Positions 1 to 5,700 of a stretch of 8,580 nucleotides of DNA are shown here, piece by piece. The number at the start of each line of letters is the position of its first letter. Position 1 is the first letter of the stretch. Origin of the DNA: Planctomycetaceae bacterium UBA4732. GTDB lineage: Bacteria > Planctomycetota > Planctomycetia > Gemmatales > Gemmataceae. Below the pieces are notes generated by a model that saw only the letters and a program-made list of their open reading frames with translations, was not told the origin of the DNA and made no database searches. The stretch lies in the NCBI GenBank assembly GCA_002404095.1, contig DHJA01000067.1:11512-20091 (forward strand), given 5' to 3'. Position numbers and translations under genes: made by a program.

Positions 1-153
1 ATGATGTTCGACAAGGAGAAGCTGCTCAGCGTGTTTGACCAGACGGTGAAGATGGGCACGGACCCGGTGCGGACGACGCGCGGGCGCCTGGGGCCTGCGT
101 CGGAACTACCGCCGGATTCGGGTTTAACCGCGTCGTCCACGGCGCAAAGCTGA
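1..153 (+). CDS. nuoI: NADH-quinone oxidoreductase subunit I, C-terminal end (partial)
   Basis: Frame 1 is open from the first base to a TGA at 151-153 and encodes the last 50 residues of a longer protein. The segment MMFDKEKLLSVFDQT resembles the C-terminal YYDKEKLLANGD motif of many NuoI proteins. It is followed by a short basic, then Ser/Thr-rich tail. NuoI is the 8Fe ferredoxin-like subunit that passes electrons through clusters N6a and N6b towards N2 at the junction of the peripheral and membrane arms. None of its cysteine motifs lie in this window; they would be upstream. The window happens to begin at an in-frame ATG, but this should not be read as a start: the fragment has no domain of its own and its position directly before nuoJ is the normal nuoI slot. 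The assignment rests on the short motif plus gene order, so confidence is good but not full. Confidence 0.8.
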   Translation: MMFDKEKLLSVFDQTVKMGTDPVRTTRGRLGPASELPPDSGLTASSTAQS

Positions 154-161
154 CGAAACCT

Positions 162-224
162 GTTTAGCCGCGACCCGAAGGGGAGCGCGTGACCCCCGCG
201 CTCCCCTTCGGGTCGCGGCTAAAC
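162..224. repeat. Perfect 28-bp-arm inverted repeat between nuoI and nuoJ
   Basis: Bases 162-189 are the exact reverse complement of 197-224, with a 7-nt loop (TGACCCC, 190-196). The outer ends are GTTTAGCCG and CGGCTAAAC, and the inner part reads CGACCCGAAGGGGAGCGCG. The RNA hairpin would be very stable in either orientation. It lies 8 nt after the nuoI stop and ends 33 nt before the nuoJ start, inside what otherwise looks like one operon. There is no U-tract after it, so a classical intrinsic terminator is unlikely. A REP-like interspersed palindrome that may affect mRNA stability or the relative output of nuoI and nuoJ is the better reading. Its role is inferred; the symmetry is directly visible. 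Confidence 0.9.
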
Positions 225-247
225 GATTGGGACAACGTAACGCGATT

Positions 248-252
248 GAGAG
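248..252 (+). promoter_or_regulatory. Probable ribosome binding site for nuoJ
   Basis: GAGAG at 248-252 sits 5 nt before the ATG at 258. It supports this start over the GTG at 189, which lies inside the left arm of the inverted repeat and has no comparable purine-rich site in front of it. The match to the Shine-Dalgarno consensus is modest. Confidence 0.45.
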
Positions 253-257
253 TTTTC

Positions 258-1379
258 ATGGCGCCGTCCTGGCTATTCGTACTACCATTGCTCGCGGGTG
301 CGGCCGCGATCTATTTGTTGCTGCCGCGTCCGCGCGCTTTCCCCGCGCTATGGGGCGCCTTGCTCGGCGTCGTCGCCCTGGGGCTGGCCGGCTTCGTCGT
401 CGTCGGCTTCAACGCGCTGACGCCGGAGTCGTTTCTCTTTTACGTCTTCTCCGCCTGCGCCGTCGGCTTTGGCGCCATGCTCGTCACGCAGCGCAATCCC
501 GCCCGCGCCGCCCTGTCCTTTGCCCTCGTCGTCCTCAGCACCTGCGGCCTATTTCTCCTGTTGGCGGCGCCGTTCCTCATGGCCGCAACCATCATCATTT
601 ACGCCGGCGCAATCATCGTCACCTTCCTGTTCGTCCTCATGCTGGCCCAGCAAGAGGGACCGTCCAACGCCGACGCCCGTTCGCGCGAACCGCTGCTGGC
701 AACCGTCGTCGGCTTCGTCCTTCTCGGTGCGCTGCTCTACGTCCTTCAGCTGCAAATGAGCCGTGAGAACAACGAGGAGGGCCGGCTGCTCGCTGAAATG
801 CTGCACAATGTCGCGACGACTCGGGCCGGCGTGAACGAGGCGACGCTCAAGGATAAAGACGAATATCGCAAGGCGGTCGAGCAACCCCTGATCGACGCCA
901 AGAGCGATACAGATACGAGGTTAAACGCCAAGCCGGCGCCGCCGGAGCCGACGCGGTCGGACCTCCAAAGGCGCCGCCATACGCTAGAGCGATTGGATCG
1001 CGGCCTGGCGCGGGTTACGGACCAATGGCCCGACACGAAGGTTCTCAGCGCGGACGAGGCGAAAGCCGGATTGGACCGTCTCGAAACCGCTCTGCTCCAG
1101 TTGAAGCAGCGCCACGGCTGGCCGCATTCGGATTCCGCCGGCGACAGCAACCTATCCGCCTACAGTGGGCCGCAACCGGACCTGCCAGCCGATCAAGTGC
1201 GCGCCGACCCCAACGCCGGCGGCCGGCCCTACATGCCGGCCGACAACCCGGCCTACCTCGGCCGCTCGCTGTTCACCGACTACCTGCTCCCTGTCGAGTT
1301 GGGCGGCTTCTTGCTGCTGGTCGCCACCATCGGCGCCATCGCCATCGCCCAACGCCGCGCCACCCTTGAGAGGCCGTGA
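258..1379 (+). CDS. nuoJ: NADH-quinone oxidoreductase subunit J, enlarged form
   Basis: A 373-residue membrane subunit of complex I (ND6 homologue), roughly twice the usual 165-200 residues. NuoJ helps couple quinone reduction to proton pumping through its third core helix. The family core is clear: helices at about 59-77 and 82-104, the hallmark helix at 107-129 containing IIIYAGAIIVTF, a helix at 145-165, and a last helix at about 338-365 in LFTDYLLPVELGG. Two things are extra. Two N-terminal membrane segments (about 6-22 and 29-51) precede the normal first helix, and about 167 hydrophilic residues (168-334) separate the last two helices. That insertion is charged, has helix-forming stretches such as LQRRRHTLERLDRGL, then becomes Pro/Gly-rich. 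The positive-inside rule puts it in the periplasm. The start at ATG 258 is preferred; reading back to GTG 189 would translate half of the palindrome. The stop overlaps the nuoK start by 1 nt. Confidence 0.93.
   Translation: MAPSWLFVLPLLAGAAAIYLLLPRPRAFPALWGALLGVVALGLAGFVVVGFNALTPESFLFYVFSACAVGFGAMLVTQRNPARAALSFALVVLSTCGLFLLLAAPFLMAATIIIYAGAIIVTFLFVLMLAQQEGPSNADARSREPLLATVVGFVLLGALLYVLQLQMSRENNEEGRLLAEMLHNVATTRAGVNEATLKDKDEYRKAVEQPLIDAKSDTDTRLNAKPAPPEPTRSDLQRRRHTLERLDRGLARVTDQWPDTKVLSADEAKAGLDRLETALLQLKQRHGWPHSDSAGDSNLSAYSGPQPDLPADQVRADPNAGGRPYMPADNPAYLGRSLFTDYLLPVELGGFLLLVATIGAIAIAQRRATLERP
1368..1373 (+). promoter_or_regulatory. Ribosome binding site that decides the nuoK start
   Basis: GAGAGG at 1368-1373 lies 5 nt before the ATG at 1379 but only 2 nt before the in-frame GTG at 1376. 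The spacing favours ATG 1379, giving a 1-nt TGATG overlap with the nuoJ stop and coupled translation. Confidence 0.6.
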
Positions 1380-1807
1380 TGCCCGAACTACCGATTCACC
1401 ATTATCTGGCCGTCGGCGCCGTCCTCTTCGCCCTTGGAGCGATCGGCTTCCTCGCGCGTCGCAACCTCATCATCATGTTCCTCTGCGCCGAGATGATGCT
1501 GCAAGGCGTGGCCGTCAACCTCGTCGCCTTCGCTCGCTATCGCGGCAACCTCGAAGGGCAGGCGTTCACGCTCTTCGTCATCACGGTGGCGGCGTGCGAA
1601 GCGGCCATCGCCCTGGCCCTAATTCTAATGTTGTTCCGCGCCAAGCAGTCGCTCGACGTGAGCCTCTGGCAATCGCTGCGCGAGCCGCATCAGGAACCGA
1701 TCGTGGATGAGGAACCGCTGCCGCCGCGGGAAAAGGAGGCGCCGTCGCCCGTCTTGACGCTTTCCGGCCTGGAACCCGAACACCGCGAAGAGAAAAGCCA
1801 TGTCTGA
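1379..1807 (+). CDS. nuoK: NADH-quinone oxidoreductase subunit K with extended C-terminal tail
   Basis: A 142-residue homologue of ND4L, a three-helix complex I subunit that links the quinone-side channel to the antiporter-like subunits. Membrane segments are at about 9-26, 30-51 and 60-86, with the typical RRNL loop between the first two. The two buried glutamates needed for coupling are present: E38 in CAEMM (E. coli Glu36) and E74 in AACEAA (E. coli Glu72). The family usually ends near residue 100. Here about 45 more residues follow, rich in Pro and Glu (for example EEPLPPREKEAPSP), with no membrane segment and expected on the cytoplasmic side. The gene starts within the nuoJ stop codon and its last 8 nt overlap nuoL. 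The start at 1379 was chosen over GTG 1376 because of the spacing to GAGAGG. Confidence 0.95.
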   Translation: MPELPIHHYLAVGAVLFALGAIGFLARRNLIIMFLCAEMMLQGVAVNLVAFARYRGNLEGQAFTLFVITVAACEAAIALALILMLFRAKQSLDVSLWQSLREPHQEPIVDEEPLPPREKEAPSPVLTLSGLEPEHREEKSHV

Positions 1808-3839
1808 TGTAAGCCATCTGCTTTGGCTGATTCCCGCGCTACCGTTGGCGGCGGCAGCCCTCATCGCCTTCCTCGGGCCAAAGGTGTTGCGCGGCCAAAG
1901 CCATTGGCCGTGCGTCCTCGCCGCCGCCGGCGCCTGCGCGCTGTCGCTGTGGGTGTTCGGCACGGTGTTTTCCAGCGGCGCCGAGCAGCCTCCGCTGTTC
2001 GTCCATTGCTACACCGTGTTCCACGTCGCCGGCGCCGTCCTGGATTTCAACCTGCGGGCCGACGCGCTGACGGCCCTGATGCTGGTGATGATTACCTTTA
2101 TCGGTACGCTCATCGCCATCTACTCCGTCGGCTACATGCACGGCGAACTCGGCGGCGGCCACGGCGATCACGGTCACAACGCCCCGACGACGCCGAGCTA
2201 CGCCTACCCGCGCTTCTTCGCGGAGGTCGCGCTGTTCATCGCTTCCATGACTCTACTCGTGCTGGCGGACAACCTATGGGTCTTATTCGCCGGCTGGGAA
2301 GGCGTCGGCCTATGCAGCTACCTGCTCGTCGGCTTCTGGTTCGCCAAGCCGGCCGCCGCGAACGCCGCCAACAAGGCTTTTCTCGTCACGCGCATCGGCG
2401 ACATGGGCATGTTTCTCGGCATCATGCTGTTGTGGATCGGCTCCGGCTATCATGTAGACTTCGAGAGCGTCTTCGCTAATTTCCCCCAAAATGCGGGCGG
2501 ATATAAGGAATTCTATCTCACGACGGCATGTCTGCTGTTGCTGTGCGGTGCGGCCGGCAAGTCGGCGCAATTCCCGCTGCAAGTCTGGCTACCTGATGCG
2601 ATGGAAGGCCCGACGCCGGTTAGCGCCCTCATCCACGCGGCCACCATGGTCACGGCCGGCGTTTACCTCATCGCCCGCTGTACGCCGCTGTTCGTCCAGG
2701 CGCCGATTGCCCAGCTGGTCGTCGCTTGCATCGGCGCCTTTACCGCCCTTTTCGCCGCCCTTATTGCGCTGACGCGAAACGACCTCAAGCGCGTGCTGGC
2801 CTATTCCACACTGAGCCAGCTTGGCTATATGTTCCTCGGCCTCGGTTGCGCCGTCGGCTTCGGCGGCTTCTCCCCAGACGGGAAGCCCCAGGCAGGCGCC
2901 GAGGCGACGGCCGCCGTCTCCGCGTCGATGTTTCACCTCTTCACGCACGCCTTTTTCAAGGCGCTGCTGTTTCTCGCGGCCGGCAGCGTCATGCACGCTA
3001 TGGGCAATGTCATCGACATGCGCCGCTTCAGCGGCCTGCGTAAAGTGATGCCGACGACGCACTGGACCTTCCTGATCGGCGCCCTGGCGCTTTCCGGCCT
3101 GCCGCCGTTCTCCGGCTTCTGGAGCAAGGACGAGATCGTCGGCGCAGCCTTCGACGCCAGCCATTCTTCCGCCTACGGCGGGGTCTATTTCATCCTGTTC
3201 ATCGCCGCGATGCTGACGGCGTTCCTGACCGCTTTTTACACATTCCGGGCTTACTTTCTCACTTTCTGGGGCGAGGTGCGCGTCCCCGAGGAAGCCGGCG
3301 GCCACGCCCACGAGTCGCCCGCAGTGATGACCGCGCCCCTCATCATTCTGGCCGTGTTCGCGGCCGGCGTCGGCGCGGCCCTGGCCCTACCGCCGTTCAG
3401 CTTGTTCGGCAATTTCCTGTTGAGGACGCCGGGCTTGGTCAAAGTCCCGGAGGCGGCCCCGGCCTACCTCTTGATGGGAGTCAGCGCCATCGTCGCCGCG
3501 GCCGGCATCGGCCTCGCCTGGTGGATGTACGTCCGTCAGCCCGGCGCGGCCGCGGAAGTCGCGCAAGCGATTCGGCCCGCCTATGTGCTGTCGAGCAATA
3601 AGTTCTTCGTGGACGAGCTTTATGGTTATTTCTTGGTCAAGCCGGTCCAGGGGTTCGCGCGGTTCCTGCGCATCATGGACCTGCAAGTCCTGGACGGCAT
3701 CGTAGACGTGATCGGGAATGTTCCACGCCTTATCGGAGTGCTTTTCTGGCCCATTCAGAACGGGCTAGTGCAATACTACGCCCTGCTGATGCTGCTGGGC
3801 CTAACGGTGTTTCTCCTCGCCCTCGTCCGCTACCTGTAG
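1800..3839 (+). CDS. nuoL: NADH-quinone oxidoreductase subunit L
   Basis: A 679-residue ND5 homologue, the distal antiporter-like proton pump of complex I (E. coli NuoL is 613). The key residues are in place: E167 in GWEGVGLCSYLL (TM5 Glu), D201 in TRIGD, K254 in GKSAQFPLQVWLPDAM (TM7 Lys), H279 in ALIHAATMVTAGV, K330 in NDLKRVLAYST, H379, H383 and K387 in HLFTHAFFKALLF, and K443-D444 in GFWSKDEI (TM12 Lys). The C-terminus is complete, with the long amphipathic lateral helix region (about 600-655) and a final anchoring helix (656-677) ending in RYL. Compared with E. coli there is an inserted His/Gly-rich loop at 112-138 containing GGGHGDHGH, expected on the cytoplasmic side. The start at ATG 1800 has GAAGAGA 6 nt upstream and overlaps the end of nuoK by 8 nt. 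The gene ends 1 nt before nuoM. Confidence 0.98.
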   Translation: MSDVSHLLWLIPALPLAAAALIAFLGPKVLRGQSHWPCVLAAAGACALSLWVFGTVFSSGAEQPPLFVHCYTVFHVAGAVLDFNLRADALTALMLVMITFIGTLIAIYSVGYMHGELGGGHGDHGHNAPTTPSYAYPRFFAEVALFIASMTLLVLADNLWVLFAGWEGVGLCSYLLVGFWFAKPAAANAANKAFLVTRIGDMGMFLGIMLLWIGSGYHVDFESVFANFPQNAGGYKEFYLTTACLLLLCGAAGKSAQFPLQVWLPDAMEGPTPVSALIHAATMVTAGVYLIARCTPLFVQAPIAQLVVACIGAFTALFAALIALTRNDLKRVLAYSTLSQLGYMFLGLGCAVGFGGFSPDGKPQAGAEATAAVSASMFHLFTHAFFKALLFLAAGSVMHAMGNVIDMRRFSGLRKVMPTTHWTFLIGALALSGLPPFSGFWSKDEIVGAAFDASHSSAYGGVYFILFIAAMLTAFLTAFYTFRAYFLTFWGEVRVPEEAGGHAHESPAVMTAPLIILAVFAAGVGAALALPPFSLFGNFLLRTPGLVKVPEAAPAYLLMGVSAIVAAAGIGLAWWMYVRQPGAAAEVAQAIRPAYVLSSNKFFVDELYGYFLVKPVQGFARFLRIMDLQVLDGIVDVIGNVPRLIGVLFWPIQNGLVQYYALLMLLGLTVFLLALVRYL

Positions 3840-3841
3840 GA
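3838..3841 (+). promoter_or_regulatory. Possible ribosome binding site bearing on the nuoM start
   Basis: AGGA at 3838-3841, overlapping the nuoL TAG stop, is 5 nt before a second in-frame ATG at 3847. The ATG at 3841 has no properly spaced site of its own. The spacing therefore slightly favours a start two codons downstream of the one annotated; the protein changes by only two residues. Confidence 0.4.
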
Positions 3842-5700
3842 TGGCCATGCCGACGCTGTTGTTGCTCCTACTCCTGCTGCCGCTCGCCGGGGCTGTCGCC
3901 GCCGCACTTCTCGGTGTGCGTCGTCCGGAGGCCGTGCGTTGGGTCAGTCTCGCTGCCGCCGCGGCGACCTTAGCAGTGTCGGTGGTCGTGGCCGGCGCCT
4001 ACGTGAACGTGCCCGCGCACACCCACGCAACGACGTTTCAGCCGGAATTCGTGCCCGGATCGCCGGTCGTTGATCCCGAAACACAGAAAGAGGACGTACA
4101 CGCGACGACGTGGGATCTGCTCACGCTTCGCCACGGCGCGTCGGTCCAGTTTTACATCGGCGTGGATGGGCTGAACATCTGGCTGATCGTGCTGACCGCG
4201 CTGCTCGTGGCCGCTTCAGTCCTAGTGTCGTGGACTTCGGTTAAAGAACGCGATAACGAATTCTTCGCCTGGCTGCTGGCCCTTGAAGTGGCCATGATTG
4301 GCGTGTTCCTGGCCTTCGATATCCTCCTTTTTTACGTCTTTTTCGAGCTAACGCTTATCCCGCTGTTCTTCCTGATCGGCGTTTGGGGCGGGCCGGAGCG
4401 CCGCTACGCCGCCCGCAAGTTCTTCATCTACACGCTGGCCGGCAGCCTTATCACGCTGCTAGGCGTACTTGGCGCCGTGCTGGCCGTGGCCAACGACCCC
4501 TACGTCGAGCCGGCGCGTCCGGGCTTCGTTCCGCCGCACAACGCCATCAACGAGCTGACGTTTTCCATTCCGCGCCTGGTCGAGCTGGTTCACGGCCATA
4601 CGGCCGATCTGCCGCAGGACGTGAAAGCTAAGGCTCATGCGGCGGGGATAGCGGACGAATTCGATCTGAAAAGGGACCAAGACCAACTCAAACGCGCGCA
4701 GGACCGACTCGCCTTCTGGCGTTGGGTCGAGTTCTGGGTGTTCGCGGCGATGATGATCGGCTTCGCGGTTAAGGTGCCGCTCTTTCCGGTCCATACGTGG
4801 CTGCCGCTCGCCCACGTTGAGGCGCCGACGGCGGGCAGCGTCCTCCTCGCAGGCGTCCTGCTCAAGCTCGGCGTCTACGGGTTCCTGCGCTTGAGCATTC
4901 CGCTGGCGCCGGACGCCAGCTTGGCCTTCGGTACGCCCTTGCTCGGCTGGTTGGGCGTGGTCGGCGTTCTCTACGGCTCCTTCTGCGCCCTTGCCCAAGA
5001 CGACCTGAAGAAAATCATCGCCTACAGCAGCGTGGCCCATCTCGGCTATTGCATCCTCGGCCTATTCGCCCTTAATGAGATCGGTATTAGCGGCTGCCTC
5101 CTGCAAATGGTCAACCACGGCCTTTCCACCGGCGGCATGTTCCTTCTCGTCGGGATGCTCTACGAGCGCTACCACACGCGCAAGATGGCCGACTACGGCG
5201 GCATCGCGGCCCGGCTAAAATGGATGGCCGTGTTTTGGGTGTTCATCACTATGGCGAGTATCGGCCTGCCGGGCCTTAACGGCTTCATCAGCGAGACGCT
5301 CACCATGATGGGTATGTACGCTTTCCAGCGGCCGGAGGTTCCCGGCTGGCTGCTGTCCGGGTTGGCGACGGGCGGCATCCTGCTCGGCGCCTGGTACATG
5401 CTCATCCTGCTGCGGCGAGTCTTCTTCGGCGCATTGAAGGAGCCGGCCCACGAGGGGCATGGACCGATCACCGACCTGAATGCCCGCGAATGGCTGACGT
5501 TGGCCCCGATCGCGGCGCTGTGTTTGTTCCTGGGCGTTTGGGCGCAGCCGTTCCTCGACTCGGTGGGGCCGGACTTGCGGATCGTCTCGCACATCGCGGA
5601 TACGGCCAAGAAACGCGCCGACGACGGCTGGAACGCGCCACTCGTCGCATCGGGATCGGCGGAGCCGGCCGTCGCGGCATCCGGAGAAAACCTACCGTGA
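3841..5700 (+). CDS. nuoM: NADH-quinone oxidoreductase subunit M, with inserted loops
   Basis: A 619-residue ND4 homologue, the middle antiporter-like pump of complex I (E. coli NuoM is 509). Hallmarks present are E169 in YVFFELTLIPLFFLIGVWGG (TM5 Glu), K311 in FAVKVPLFPVHTWLPLAH (TM7 Lys), K342 in GVLLKLGVYG (TM8 Lys), D388-K390 in AQDDLKKIIAYSSVAHLGY, and E484 in GLNGFISETL (TM12 Glu, used here where NuoL and NuoN have Lys). Two regions are longer than usual. One is the segment between TM2 and TM3 (about 57-102), rich in His, Thr and acidic residues. The other is a segment between TM6 and TM7 (about 219-292) ending in a charged helix DLKRDQDQLKRAQDRL. Both are predicted on the periplasmic side. 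The C-terminus carries an Ala/Ser-rich tail. The longer start, 1 nt after the nuoL stop, is annotated; ATG 3847 is an alternative. The TGA stop overlaps nuoN by 4 nt. Confidence 0.98.
   Translation: MAMPTLLLLLLLLPLAGAVAAALLGVRRPEAVRWVSLAAAAATLAVSVVVAGAYVNVPAHTHATTFQPEFVPGSPVVDPETQKEDVHATTWDLLTLRHGASVQFYIGVDGLNIWLIVLTALLVAASVLVSWTSVKERDNEFFAWLLALEVAMIGVFLAFDILLFYVFFELTLIPLFFLIGVWGGPERRYAARKFFIYTLAGSLITLLGVLGAVLAVANDPYVEPARPGFVPPHNAINELTFSIPRLVELVHGHTADLPQDVKAKAHAAGIADEFDLKRDQDQLKRAQDRLAFWRWVEFWVFAAMMIGFAVKVPLFPVHTWLPLAHVEAPTAGSVLLAGVLLKLGVYGFLRLSIPLAPDASLAFGTPLLGWLGVVGVLYGSFCALAQDDLKKIIAYSSVAHLGYCILGLFALNEIGISGCLLQMVNHGLSTGGMFLLVGMLYERYHTRKMADYGGIAARLKWMAVFWVFITMASIGLPGLNGFISETLTMMGMYAFQRPEVPGWLLSGLATGGILLGAWYMLILLRRVFFGALKEPAHEGHGPITDLNAREWLTLAPIAALCLFLGVWAQPFLDSVGPDLRIVSHIADTAKKRADDGWNAPLVASGSAEPAVAASGENLP

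Noticed and set aside
162..224. Intrinsic terminator ending the operon after nuoI
   Set aside because: No U-tract follows and the essential nuoJ-N genes continue immediately without a recognisable promoter.
189..257. GTG 189 as the nuoJ start
   Set aside because: It lies in the left arm of the palindrome, has no ribosome binding site and adds 23 residues without family support; ATG 258 leads directly into the first membrane segment.
2589..3311. 240-codon open frame on the minus strand opposite nuoL
   Set aside because: It mirrors the codon structure of nuoL in GC-rich DNA, has a low-complexity charged product, no family motif and no plausible signal for translation.
5490..5696. Upstream extension of nuoN by 69 codons
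   Set aside because: It overlaps the end of nuoM in another frame, gives an Arg-rich non-membrane leader, and NuoN homologues start at the membrane segment read from GTG 5697.
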